From contig NZ_JARUBH010000009.1 of assembly GCF_029626105.1 (NCBI RefSeq), positions 4,836,001 through 4,900,000 of the forward strand: a stretch of DNA of 64,000 bases, in the 5' to 3' direction. The notes beneath the pieces are model-generated. The model did not search any database. It saw only the letters and a program-made list of their open reading frames with translations, and had not been told where the DNA came from. The stretch is from Solwaraspora sp. WMMD792 (GTDB taxonomy: Bacteria > Actinomycetota > Actinomycetes > Mycobacteriales > Micromonosporaceae). Shown one piece after another: positions 7,904-15,550 of the stretch (its first letter is position 1; each line of letters starts with the position of its first letter). Both the position numbers and the translations under genes were made by a program.

Positions 7904-8062
7904 CTAGGCCACGAGGCTGGTGAAGAAGTCGCCGAACCCCTGCGCAATGTCGACGATGCCGCCGCCCACCGACTTGAACACGTCGGCCGCCGAGTCGGGC
8001 CGGAACGCGACGAAGAAAATCAGGAACGCGATTCCGCCCCAGGTGAGGACCTTCTTGACCAT
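7904..8062 (-). CDS. 52-aa single-pass membrane protein upstream of the PH-domain gene
   Basis: The frame gives MVKKVLTWGGIAFLIFFVAF and then an amphipathic tail ending FGDFFTSLVA. A GGAGGGGG box lies ~12 nt upstream, and a TATTCT -10 candidate lies at 8116-8121 on the same strand. The basic N-terminus plus one helix of ~16 residues suits a type II membrane peptide. The 6-nt gap to the PH-domain gene suggests the products work together. A longer overlapping frame starting at 8072 is rejected because its composition is that of a shadow. Confidence 0.8.
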   Translation of the reverse strand: MVKKVLTWGGIAFLIFFVAFRPDSAADVFKSVGGGIVDIAQGFGDFFTSLVA

Positions 8063-8115
8063 TGCGGGCCATCCCCCTCCGTGTGGCGCGCCGCGACGCT
8101 CGTCCCGGCGTTACT

Positions 8116-8121
8116 AGAATA
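8116..8121 (-). promoter_or_regulatory. -10 element of the small membrane protein / PH-domain operon
   Basis: TATTCT on the minus strand lies 54 bp before the start codon, in a locally AT-rich patch. No convincing -35 was found. Confidence 0.4.
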
Positions 8122-8168
8122 TCAGCCCATCGTCCCGCGGTGGTGTAGTTGATCGTGGGAAAAGGTGT

Positions 8169-8867
8169 TCACGCTTTCCCGTGCAGGTACGGCGACGGCG
8201 CGCCGTACACGATCCCGGTCGGCACCTCCTCGGACAGGTCGTGCAGGACGATCTCCTCGGCCAGCAGGTAGCCGGCGTTCGCCGGCCAGGCCACTGCGTA
8301 CAGCCACAGGCCGCGCGCCTCGCCGACGTAGGCACAGCGGTCCGGCTCGGCCGGAATCGACCACAAGGGAGTCGGATGTCCGCCGGCCCGCAACTTGGCG
8401 TGCGGACCGCCGCCGCCCGGACCCCCGCCGGCGGTCTGCTGGTCACCGAGCACCCCGGTCAGTAGCTGCCCGGGATCCGGGCCGGGCAGTCCGGCGAACC
8501 TGGTGCCCAGACCCACCCCGGGCTCCTCGGCCACCAGCACCAGATCGGCCGGCCCGCCGGAGACCGGAGCGGGGCCACTGAACGCGGTGACCGTCGCCCG
8601 GACCGCCTCCCGGTCGTCGCCGACCCAGCCGACACCGGTCAACGTCCAGCCCGGCAGCAGCGGCCAGATCGCCCACAGTGGCACCGGCGCGGCCCGGCCC
8701 GGCCCAGCGGTGGCCAGCAGCCGGTGCGCCACACTCGCGACGATCTCAGCCCCGATGTGCTCGGCGACGTGCAGCGGGGGCACCGGCCCGCAACCGTCAC
8801 AGCGGGACTCGGTGTGCATCAGGTCGGGCGGCCGCACCGGGCCTCCGCAACGAGGACAGCTCACCAT
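8169..8867 (-). CDS. DUF6758 zinc-ribbon protein
   Basis: A 232-aa protein starting MVSCPRCGGPV. An N-terminal zinc ribbon (CPRCG at residues 4-8 and CDGCG near 23-27) is followed by an alpha/beta region with conserved WPLLPGWTLTGVGWVGDD and AGYLLAEEIVLHDL segments. It matches my recollection of the uncharacterised actinobacterial DUF6758 family. A start six codons upstream (8885) is possible, but family proteins begin directly at the ribbon. No membrane segment. Function unknown. Confidence 0.8.
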   Translation of the reverse strand: MVSCPRCGGPVRPPDLMHTESRCDGCGPVPPLHVAEHIGAEIVASVAHRLLATAGPGRAAPVPLWAIWPLLPGWTLTGVGWVGDDREAVRATVTAFSGPAPVSGGPADLVLVAEEPGVGLGTRFAGLPGPDPGQLLTGVLGDQQTAGGGPGGGGPHAKLRAGGHPTPLWSIPAEPDRCAYVGEARGLWLYAVAWPANAGYLLAEEIVLHDLSEEVPTGIVYGAPSPYLHGKA

Positions 8868-9032
8868 CACACCCACGCCACCCACGTTGCTCGCCGGGCC
8901 GCTCCCCCGTCAAGCGAACCGGCTTTTTCGGTCGTTCTTTCCCTCTGTCGCGGGTCGGTACACCCCACCTGGCCAGGACGTTCGCCACTACCGGCCGGTC
9001 CGCGCCGCCACTACCGACCGGTCGACGTCGCC

Positions 9033-9767
9033 TCAGCCCGGTCGACGCGGCCACCGCCCGGTCGCCGCCGGCGTCTCGGCGGGGTCCGGCGGCGGCCCGG
9101 CGTGCGCCTGGATCCACGCGTGCATCGCGATGCCGCTCGCCACCCCGGCGTTGATCGACCGGGTGGAACCGTACTGGGCGATCGAGAACAGCAGCTCACA
9201 GCCGGCCCGAGCGTCGTCGGACAGACCGGGGCCCTCCTGTCCGAACAGCAGGACGCAGCGGCGCGGCAACCGTACCGTCTCGATCGGCCGGGAACCGGCC
9301 AGGTTGTCGATCCCGACGACCGGCAGTTGGAGCCGACCTGCCCAGGCCAGCAGGCCGGCGATATCGGCGTGGTGGCGGACGTGCTGGTACCGGTCGGTGA
9401 CCATGGCACCCCGGCGGTTCCACCGACGCCGCCCGACGATGTGCACCTCGGCGGCGAGAAAGGCGTTCGCGTTGCGGACCACCGTGCCGATGTTCAGGTC
9501 GTGCTGCCAGTTCTCGATCGCCACGTGAAACGAGTGCCGGCGCTGGTCGAGGTCGGCGACGATCGACTCGCGGCGCCAGTACCGGTAACGGTCGACGACG
9601 TTGCGGCGGTCCCCGGCGGCGAGCAGTTCGGGGTCGTAACGCGGGTCCGAGGGCCAGTCACCGGGCCACGGGCCGACGCCGATCTGCGCCACGTCGGTCC
9701 GGGCGTCGTCACTCACTCCGTCGCCGACCGGCGGACCCGACCGCGCTGCGCTCTGCCACTGCTCCAC
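9033..9767 (-). CDS. SpoU/TrmH-family RNA 2'-O-methyltransferase
   Basis: A 244-aa protein with the SPOUT deep trefoil-knot motifs: NWQHDLNIGTVVRNANAFLA (motif 1, with the conserved Asn/Arg), RRCVLLFGQEGPGLSDDA (motif 2) and YGSTRSINAGVASGIAMHAW (motif 3). These are the SAM-binding knot and catalytic residues of TrmH-like tRNA/rRNA ribose methyltransferases. The N-terminal ~70 residues precede the knot. A GTG 18 codons in (VSDDARTD) is a possible alternative start. The target nucleotide is unknown. Confidence 0.9.
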   Translation of the reverse strand: MEQWQSAARSGPPVGDGVSDDARTDVAQIGVGPWPGDWPSDPRYDPELLAAGDRRNVVDRYRYWRRESIVADLDQRRHSFHVAIENWQHDLNIGTVVRNANAFLAAEVHIVGRRRWNRRGAMVTDRYQHVRHHADIAGLLAWAGRLQLPVVGIDNLAGSRPIETVRLPRRCVLLFGQEGPGLSDDARAGCELLFSIAQYGSTRSINAGVASGIAMHAWIQAHAGPPPDPAETPAATGRWPRRPG

Positions 9768-10268
9768 GCTCTGCAGAGCCTACGGACCCGTCGCCGGTGC
9801 CAGGATGCGGGACATCACGGCCCAGGGGCGCCGGCGGGTCGCCGGCCGCGCATCCGCGCACTCCTGGACGGGCCTCGTTTCCGGGCCTGGACGCAATGAA
9901 CGGCGGGGCCCTCCCCGGCACCCGCCGTCCACGCTCTGATGCTTAGAGATTCTGCCGGACCCACCCCGGCTCGGGAAGGGCAGGAGCGGAGACGGAAGTC
10001 ACAGTTATCGTTTTGTTACATTACGCTGCGTAGTTGAATTGAAGATCCAACCGATCCACCAGCGGTGGCGTTTACCCTAGTCACCCCGCTACTTTTCGAC
10101 GAAACCGCGCACCACCTGCGAAAACGACTGGAAACGCTCCCATCACGATGAGTAACCGCCGCCTGGCGCGTTTCGCGAGGTATCGATCGGGAATGCTGTA
10201 GCACGCAGAGCGGTTTCCCACGGTAGACCGGGGAATCACGGCCCCACATCTGGCGATCGGAGACATCG
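9768..10268. other. 500-bp intergenic region upstream of thioredoxin
   Basis: No gene seen. The segment 10005-10060 is clearly AT-richer than its surroundings and contains a TTTTGTTACA run and the 11-bp palindrome TACGCTGCGTA (10022-10032). A CGGAG ribosome site precedes the thioredoxin ATG at 10269. The part near 9890-9930 can fold around a GCGGGGCCCTCCCC core and may terminate or insulate. The promoter was not assigned. Confidence 0.5.
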
Positions 10269-10631
10269 ATGGCAACCGCTGAGCTAACCGCCGAGAACTT
10301 CGACGAGGTAACCTCCGGCGACGGCATCGTCCTGGTGGATTTCTGGGCGAGTTGGTGCGGACCCTGCGTACGGTTCGCTCCCGTCTACGAGCGCTCATCC
10401 GACAAGCACACCGACATCACCTTCGGCAAGGTGGACACCGAGGCGCAGCAGGCGCTCGCCGCCAAGTTCGACATCCGGTCGATCCCGACGATCATGGCCA
10501 TCCGCGACGGCGTCGTCGTCTTCGCGCAGCCCGGTGCGCTCCCGGAGTCCGCATTGGAGTCCCTGATCGAGCAGGTCAGGGCGCTCGACATGGACGACGT
10601 TCGCAAGCAGCTGGCATCGCACAACCACTGA
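10269..10631 (+). CDS. trxA: thioredoxin
   Basis: A 120-aa classical thioredoxin. The active site WCGPC (residues 29-33) follows LVDFWAS, cis-Pro is in RSIPTIMAI, and there is a normal C-terminal helix. It should reduce protein disulfides in the cytoplasm using thioredoxin reductase. No reductase gene is adjacent. GGAG lies seven nt before the ATG. It is transcribed alone, followed by a strong inverted repeat shared with the opposing gene. Several trx genes usually exist per genome, so which paralogue this is cannot be stated. Confidence 0.93.
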   Translation: MATAELTAENFDEVTSGDGIVLVDFWASWCGPCVRFAPVYERSSDKHTDITFGKVDTEAQQALAAKFDIRSIPTIMAIRDGVVVFAQPGALPESALESLIEQVRALDMDDVRKQLASHNH

Positions 10632-10646
10632 CCGGGCACGGCCAGG

Positions 10647-10684
10647 GCGGGCTACCGGTCGCCGACCGCTGACCGGTAGCCCGC
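10647..10684. terminator. bidirectional terminator after thioredoxin and the isomerase gene
   Basis: A perfect 14-bp inverted repeat, GCGGGCTACCGGTC (10647-10660) and its complement (10671-10684), with a 10-nt loop and no U-tract. It lies between two convergent stop codons and covers the last codons of the minus-strand gene. Confidence 0.65.
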
Positions 10685-11509
10685 GACCGTGGCCGCCAGC
10701 ACCTGGGCTCCCGGTCGCTGCCACACCAGCTCGTGGAACACCTCGACCTCGACCGGCCCGGTGTAGCCGGCCGCGTCCACCGCCGTGGCGAACCTGCCGA
10801 GGTCGATGCAGCCGGAGCCCGGCAGACCGCGTCCCAGCAGGACCCCCGCCGGCAGCGGAGTGATCCAGTCGGCGAGTTGGAAGCAGGCGATCCGACCGGC
10901 CCGGCCGGCCCGCTCGATCTGCGCCCACACCTGGTCGTCCCACCACACGTGATAGGTGTCGACCACCACGCCGACCGCCTCCGGCGGGTACGGCTCAGCG
11001 AGATCCAGCGCCTGGCCGAGCGTCGACACCACGCACCGGTCGGCGCAGAACATCGGATGCAACGGCTCGATCGCCAGGGTCACCCCGGCCTGCAACGCGT
11101 ACGGAACCAGCCGGCCCACCGCGTCACCGACCCGGGCCCGGGCACCGTCCAGATCTCGGCCGTCCTGGCCGCCCGAGACCAGTACCAGGACCGGGGCACC
11201 GAGCTCGGCGGCCTCGTCGATGGCGCGCCGGTTGTCGTCGTACCAGTCGTCCGCGCCGAAGAAGCCGCCCCGGCACAGCGAGGTGACCGGCAGACCGGCA
11301 CCCCGGCACAGTTCGGCGGTCCGGCGCAGTCCGTACGCGGCGGTCTCCTCGCGCCACAGGCCGACCCCGCGGACCCCGGCGGCGACGCAGCCGGCGACCA
11401 GCTCCGGCATCGGCCAGCGTCGGGTGGTCGCCGCGTTGAGCGCGAACCGGGGCGGCGCCGGCCCGACACCGGCCGCCGGTACCTCGATCCCGGCGAACGG
11501 GTCACTCAC
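10652..11509 (-). CDS. sugar phosphate isomerase/epimerase (xylose-isomerase-like TIM barrel)
   Basis: A 285-aa AP-endonuclease-2-type TIM barrel with the typical ordered metal-ligand segments: VTLAIEPLHP (Glu), VVVDTYHVWWDD (Asp/His), RIACFQLADW and a final VEVEVFHELVW (Glu). Such enzymes isomerise or epimerise keto-sugars, inosose or dehydroshikimate-like substrates. It overlaps the upstream dehydrogenase gene by 8 bp, and a LacI regulator is divergent, so it belongs to a small carbohydrate catabolic operon. No transporter is present, and the substrate cannot be named. Confidence 0.85.
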   Translation of the reverse strand: MSDPFAGIEVPAAGVGPAPPRFALNAATTRRWPMPELVAGCVAAGVRGVGLWREETAAYGLRRTAELCRGAGLPVTSLCRGGFFGADDWYDDNRRAIDEAAELGAPVLVLVSGGQDGRDLDGARARVGDAVGRLVPYALQAGVTLAIEPLHPMFCADRCVVSTLGQALDLAEPYPPEAVGVVVDTYHVWWDDQVWAQIERAGRAGRIACFQLADWITPLPAGVLLGRGLPGSGCIDLGRFATAVDAAGYTGPVEVEVFHELVWQRPGAQVLAATVAGYRSAVGDR

Positions 11510-12674
11510 CGGTCAGCTCCGGCACCTCGATCCGCCGGCCCTCGCGCGCCGACCGCAGGCCCAGCTCGGCGAGCTGCACCCCGCGCGCGCCGGCCCACAG
11601 GTCCCAGCCGTACGGGGCGTCCTCGACGACATGCCGCAGGAAAAGCTCCCACTGCGCCTTGAACCCGTTGTCGAACTCCTCGTTGTCGGGCACCGTCTGC
11701 CACTGCGCACGGAACTCCTCGGTGACCGGCAGGTCCGGGTTCCACACTGGTTTCGGCGTGGTCGAGCGGTGCTGGACCCGGCAGTTGCGCAGCCCGGCGA
11801 CCGCGCTGCCCTCGGTGCCGTCCACCTGGAACTCCACCAGTTCGTCGCGGTACACCCGGACCGCCCAGGACGAGTTGATCTGGGCGATGATCCGGCCGCC
11901 GTCGGGCCCCGGCCGGTCGATCTCGAAGATGCCATACGCGGCGTCGTCCGCCGTGGCGTCGTACGGCTCACCTGACTCGTCCCAGCGGCGGTCGACGTGG
12001 GTGGCCACCTGCGCGGTCACCGAGGTCACTCGGCCGAAGATCTGCTCCAGCACGTAGTGCCAGTGCGGGAACATGTCCACGGTGATCCCGCCGCCGTCCG
12101 CCGCCCGGTAGTTCCACGACGGCCGCTGCGCGGACTGCCAGTCCCCCTCGAACACCCAGTACCCGAATTCACCGCGTACCGACAGGATTCGGCCGAAAAA
12201 GCCGCCCTTGACCAGCCGATCGAGCTTGCGCAGGCCGGGCAGGAACAGCTTGTCCTGCACGACGCCGTGCTTGATCCCGGCCGCGTCGGCCAGCCGGGCC
12301 AGGTCGACCGCACCAGCCAGATCCTCGGCGGTGGGCTTCTCGGTGTAGATGTGCTTGCCGGCCTCGATCGCCAGCCGCAGCGACTTCTCCCGCTGCGCGG
12401 TGACCTGCGCGTCGAAATAGATCTGCAGGTCGGGGCGGGCCAGCGCGGCGGCGAGATCGGTGGTCCACTCGGTGAGGCCGTGCCGGTCGGCGAGTTCGCG
12501 CAGCTTGTTCTCGTTCCGCCCGACCAGTACTGGTTCCGGCCACAACCGGGTGCCGTCGGCCAGCGACAGTCCACCCTGGTCCCGGATGGCGAGCAGGGAC
12601 CGGACCAGGTGCTGCCGGTATCCCATCCGACCGGTGACGCCGTTGAGGATGATCCCGATGGTGGTGCGGGCCAT
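11502..12674 (-). CDS. Gfo/Idh/MocA-family NAD(P)-dependent oxidoreductase
   Basis: A 390-aa protein. The N-terminal Rossmann fold starts IGIILNGVTGRMGYRQHLVR, with a GRNENKL nucleotide-discriminating strand and the family signature GKHIYTEKPTAE, where the Lys (residue 113) is the conserved catalytic-region lysine. The C-terminal alpha/beta domain carries GGGITVDMFPHWHYV with the conserved Asp/His pair. It likely oxidises a sugar or inositol derivative that the next gene's isomerase then converts. GGAGG lies about seven nt before the ATG. It is divergent from a LacI regulator across a 320-bp control region. Confidence 0.9.
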   Translation of the reverse strand: MARTTIGIILNGVTGRMGYRQHLVRSLLAIRDQGGLSLADGTRLWPEPVLVGRNENKLRELADRHGLTEWTTDLAAALARPDLQIYFDAQVTAQREKSLRLAIEAGKHIYTEKPTAEDLAGAVDLARLADAAGIKHGVVQDKLFLPGLRKLDRLVKGGFFGRILSVRGEFGYWVFEGDWQSAQRPSWNYRAADGGGITVDMFPHWHYVLEQIFGRVTSVTAQVATHVDRRWDESGEPYDATADDAAYGIFEIDRPGPDGGRIIAQINSSWAVRVYRDELVEFQVDGTEGSAVAGLRNCRVQHRSTTPKPVWNPDLPVTEEFRAQWQTVPDNEEFDNGFKAQWELFLRHVVEDAPYGWDLWAGARGVQLAELGLRSAREGRRIEVPELTGE

Positions 12675-12722
12675 GCCTCGCCTCCTTCGAAGTGGTGGTG
12701 GCGGGAATCTGTCCTAGCGATC

Positions 12723-12770
12723 TGTGCTGGCGAGAAGTTGTACTTGCGGGAAGTTGTGCTGGCGGGAGCG
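12723..12770 (+). repeat. three 16-bp tandem repeats in the divergent promoter region
   Basis: Units 12723-12738, 12739-12754 and 12755-12770 read TGTGCTGGCGAGAAGT with a few substitutions each. At ~1.5 helical turns per repeat they could be regulator half-sites or merely slippage products. Confidence 0.8.
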
Positions 12771-12814
12771 GTGGGTGTCTGGCGCAGGTCAGCGAGGTAG
12801 TGCGGACCGAGCGA

Positions 12815-12828
12815 GGTAAGCGCTTTCC
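12815..12828. promoter_or_regulatory. candidate LacI-family operator
   Basis: GGTAAGCGCTTTCC is a 14-bp imperfect palindrome (12 of 14 positions symmetrical) with the central CG pair and AAGCGCTT core typical of LacI/GalR-family operators. It lies 167 bp upstream of the lacI-type start and 141 bp upstream of the divergent dehydrogenase start. Confidence 0.6.
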
Positions 12829-12994
12829 GGCGTACGCTACTGCCTCTCCGCAGCGTTCGGCAAGGGCTTTCCCGGCTCGCCACCGGCCAGTCACGCTATC
12901 CTCACCGCAAGCATTCCGGACCGCGCGCAATGCCGCGAGCATCCGGCCTGGCCGGCTCCCACTCCGCTGCGGGAGCCCGGGAAAGGAGCGGGTC

Positions 12995-14026
12995 GTGGCC
13001 ACACTGGCCGATGTCGCGAAACGCGCCGGCGTGTCCCCGGCCACCGCCTCGCGGATCATCAACGGCAGCAGCAAACCGGTCACCGAAGCGCTGCGCGAAC
13101 GGGTGCTGGCCGCGGTCGAGGAGCTGCAGTACGTCCCGAACGCCCACGCGCAGTCGCTGGCCCGGTCGCACCGCAGCGCGATCGGCGTCATCGTGCACGA
13201 CGTGTCCGACCCGTACTTCGCGGAGATCACCCGTGGCCTGCAGCGGGTGGCGACCGAACACGGCCGGTTGGTGATCATCTGCAACAGCTACCGGGATCCG
13301 GACAAGGAGCTGCAGTACGTCGAGCTGCTCCGCGCCCATCAGGTGGCGGCGATCGTCCTCGCCGGATCCGGCTACCACGACGAGGCGTTCACCGCGACGC
13401 TCGCCGGCAAGCTGCGGGTGTACGAGCGCACCGGCGGACGGGTGGCGGTGATCGGTCGGCACGAGCATGCCGGCGACGCGGTGGTGCCGGACAACGAGAT
13501 GGGCGGCTACCTGCTCGGCGCCGAGCTCTACTCCCTCGGGCACACCGACTTCGGGGTCGTCGCCGGGCCGAAGGTGCTGACCACTACCACCGACCGGCTC
13601 GCCGGGCTGCGTCGGGCCGCCCGCGAACACGGCCAGAAGCTGCCGGCGCGGCGGGTGGCGTACGCCGACTTCGACCGGGCCAGTGGCGCCGCGACCGCGG
13701 CCAGCCTGCTGGACGCCGAGCCCGGATTGACCGCGATCGCGGCGCTGAACGACTCGATGGCGATCGGCGTGCTGGCGTTGCTGCGCTCCCGCGGCATCGT
13801 CGTGCCCGACCAGTTCAGCGTGGTCGGCTTCGACGACATGCCGGTCGCCCGGGACGTGACGCCGGCGCTGACCACCGTACGGCTGCCGCTGGCCGAGATG
13901 GGCGCCCGGGCGATGACGCTGGCGCTGCAGCCGCCGGGCGGGGCACGCCCACCGCTCATCGAGGAGATCGGCGCCGAGCTCGTCCGCCGGGACAGCGCCG
14001 GGCCGCCCCGGACGGGTGTGATCTGA
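12995..14026 (+). CDS. LacI-family transcriptional regulator
   Basis: A 343-aa protein of standard LacI/GalR length. The HTH TLADVAKRAGVSPATASRIIN is at residues 3-24, the hinge helix PNAHAQSLARSHRSAIGVIV follows, and then a periplasmic-binding-protein-like effector domain (DVSDPYFAEITRGLQ; AALNDSMAIGVLALL; FSVVGFDDMPVARDVTPALTT). The GTG start is chosen for the AAAGGAG box nine nt upstream and the canonical N-terminus. The open frame extends further upstream but is not protein-like. It presumably represses the divergent oxidoreductase-isomerase operon and itself, with a sugar ligand as inducer. Confidence 0.93.
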   Translation: MATLADVAKRAGVSPATASRIINGSSKPVTEALRERVLAAVEELQYVPNAHAQSLARSHRSAIGVIVHDVSDPYFAEITRGLQRVATEHGRLVIICNSYRDPDKELQYVELLRAHQVAAIVLAGSGYHDEAFTATLAGKLRVYERTGGRVAVIGRHEHAGDAVVPDNEMGGYLLGAELYSLGHTDFGVVAGPKVLTTTTDRLAGLRRAAREHGQKLPARRVAYADFDRASGAATAASLLDAEPGLTAIAALNDSMAIGVLALLRSRGIVVPDQFSVVGFDDMPVARDVTPALTTVRLPLAEMGARAMTLALQPPGGARPPLIEEIGAELVRRDSAGPPRTGVI

Positions 14027-14058
14027 CCGGCGCGAACGGGTGTGGTCCGATCGGCGCG
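14011..14058 (+). repeat. 24-bp tandem duplication spanning the lacI-type stop codon
   Basis: Units 14011-14034 and 14035-14058 are 24 bp each with a few mismatches. The first contains the TGA at 14024-14026. Confidence 0.75.
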
Positions 14059-14074
14059 CAGACTTGCTCCGGCG

Positions 14075-14090
14075 TCGTACACATGTTCGA
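14075..14090. promoter_or_regulatory. LexA (SOS) box
   Basis: TCGTACACATGTTCGA matches the actinobacterial SOS-box consensus TCGAAC-N4-GTTCGA at 11 of 12 fixed positions. It covers a CATGTT -10-like hexamer (14082-14087) placed six nt before the radical SAM ATG, so LexA bound here would block the start of a leaderless transcript. Confidence 0.75.
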
Positions 14091-14093
14091 ATG

Positions 14094-15128
14094 ATGGCCA
14101 TGCGTTGGGACACCTTGTCGGCTCCCCCCGACCAGCAGGTCCCTTCCGGGGCAGCGCCGGCGGCTCCGCCCCTGCCGCTGGCGCTGCCCGAGACCGTGCA
14201 GCGCACCTTCGACACGCCCGGCTTCGTCGGGATGACCTTCTACGAGATCCACGCCCGGTCGATCATCAACCGGGTGCGTGGCTCCGGCCGCGTCCCGTTC
14301 GAGTGGACCGTCAACCCGTACCGCGGCTGCGGCCACGCCTGCACGTACTGCTTCGCCCGCAACACCCACACCTACCTGGACCTCGACGCCGGCCTCGACT
14401 TCGACACGAAGATCGTCGTGAAGGTCAACGCCGCGGCGTTGCTCCGCCGGGAGCTGGCCGCGCCCAGCTGGTCGGGCGGGCCGATCGCGATGGGCACCAA
14501 CGTCGACTGCTACCAACGCGCCGAGGGACGCTACCGGCTGATGCCCGGGATCATCGACGCTCTGAGTGCCGCCGCCAATCCGTTCTCCATCCTCACCAAG
14601 GGCACGTTGATCCTGCGGGATCTGCCGCTGCTGCGCCGGGCCGCCCAGGTCACCCGGGTCAGCCTGGCCATGTCGGTCGGGTTCGTCGACGAGCCCCTGT
14701 GGCGGGCGGTCGAGCCCGGCGCGCCGAGCCCGTCCCGACGGCTCGACACGGTCCGCGCGTTGACCGACGCCGGCTTCGACGTCGGGGTGCTGATGGCGCC
14801 GATCCTGCCCGGGCTGACCGACGACGCGGAGTCGATCGAGGCCACCGTCGGCGCGATCGCCCGGGCCGGCGCGGTCAGCGTCACCCCGCTGCCGCTGCAT
14901 CTGCGTCCCGGCGCCCGCGAGTGGTACGCCGCCTGGCTCGGCCGGACCCGCCCCGATCTCGTCCCGCGTTACCGGGCGCTGTTCCGCTCCGGGTCCTACC
15001 TGCCGCAGGCGTACCAGCGGGAGGTCGTGGGCCGGGTGCGGATGGCCGCTCGCCGGCACGGCCTGTCCCCCACCGGGCCGGGTGCCGCCCGGCGGCTCGA
15101 CGAGGCGGGCGGTGCCACCGGGAACTAG
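14094..15128 (+). CDS. Rv2578c-like radical SAM protein, SOS-controlled
   Basis: 344 aa from the ATG at 14094 (14100, MRWDTLS, is equally consistent with the family). The radical SAM cluster motif CxxxCxxC appears as YRGCGHACTYCFA (Cys79, 83, 86), followed by GTNVDCYQRAEGRYRL, a motif shared with the spore-photoproduct-lyase-like/Rv2578c group, and a TIM-barrel core. The family is thought to act in nucleic-acid repair, though no substrate is established to my knowledge. The LexA box at the start site fits a DNA-damage role. It is followed by a CoA-binding gene whose -10 overlaps this stop codon. Confidence 0.88.
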   Translation: MAMRWDTLSAPPDQQVPSGAAPAAPPLPLALPETVQRTFDTPGFVGMTFYEIHARSIINRVRGSGRVPFEWTVNPYRGCGHACTYCFARNTHTYLDLDAGLDFDTKIVVKVNAAALLRRELAAPSWSGGPIAMGTNVDCYQRAEGRYRLMPGIIDALSAAANPFSILTKGTLILRDLPLLRRAAQVTRVSLAMSVGFVDEPLWRAVEPGAPSPSRRLDTVRALTDAGFDVGVLMAPILPGLTDDAESIEATVGAIARAGAVSVTPLPLHLRPGAREWYAAWLGRTRPDLVPRYRALFRSGSYLPQAYQREVVGRVRMAARRHGLSPTGPGAARRLDEAGGATGN

Positions 15129-15131
15129 GCT
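15126..15131 (+). promoter_or_regulatory. -10 box of a leaderless promoter
   Basis: TAGGCT ends six nt before the GTG start at 15138, the spacing of leaderless actinobacterial transcripts. Its TAG is also the stop codon of the preceding gene. Confidence 0.55.
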
Positions 15132-15137
15132 CGACGG

Positions 15138-15545
15138 GTGAGGACTCCGCAACAGATCCTGGCCGACGCGCAAACCATCGCCGTCGTCGGCGCGTCACGC
15201 GACCCGGCGAAGTCGGCGCACAGCGTGCCGGCGCAGCTCATCCGGTACGGCTGGCGGGTCATCCCGGTCAACCCGCACGTCGCCGAGATCTTCGGCCAGC
15301 CGACCTACCCGAGCCTCGCCGACCTCGACGTACCGGTCGATCTGGTCAACGTCTTCCGGCCGGTACCGGAGGCCGTCGAGGTGGTGCGTGCCGCGGTGCG
15401 GATCGGTGCCCCCGCCGTGTGGCTGCAGAGCGGGATCGCCTCGCCGGTCGCCCGCGACATCGCCGCCGCGGCCGGCATCGACTACGTCGAGGACCGGTGT
15501 ACGGCCGTCGAACGGGCCCTCGGCGGCCTCACCCGGGCCGGCTGA
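15138..15545 (+). CDS. CoA-binding domain protein (YccU-like)
   Basis: A 135-aa single-domain Rossmann protein of the CoA_binding_2 family: TIAVVGASRDPAKSAHSV near residue 14, WRVIPVNP, and GAPAVWLQSGIAS. These proteins bind coenzyme A or an acyl-CoA like the N-domain of succinyl-CoA synthetase but lack the catalytic domains, and their cellular role is unclear. The GTG start is supported by a TAGGCT -10 six nt upstream and no ribosome-binding site. It is convergent with an SDR gene five bases away. Confidence 0.88.
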   Translation: MRTPQQILADAQTIAVVGASRDPAKSAHSVPAQLIRYGWRVIPVNPHVAEIFGQPTYPSLADLDVPVDLVNVFRPVPEAVEVVRAAVRIGAPAVWLQSGIASPVARDIAAAAGIDYVEDRCTAVERALGGLTRAG

Positions 15546-15550
15546 CCCGG

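Larger units (their letters stand above)
12675..12994. promoter_or_regulatory. divergent control region of the sugar operon and its LacI regulator
   Basis: 320 bp without a gene. It contains three tandem 16-bp imperfect repeats (12723-12770) and a LacI-type palindrome (12815-12828). A second imperfect GGGCTTTCCC element lies near 12866. Both promoters must lie here, but -35/-10 boxes could not be assigned with confidence. Confidence 0.6.

Noticed and set aside
12692..12994. N-terminal extension of the LacI regulator
   Set aside because: The HTH of LacI proteins lies at the extreme N-terminus, and a good ribosome site supports the GTG at 12995. The upstream part is the divergent control region.
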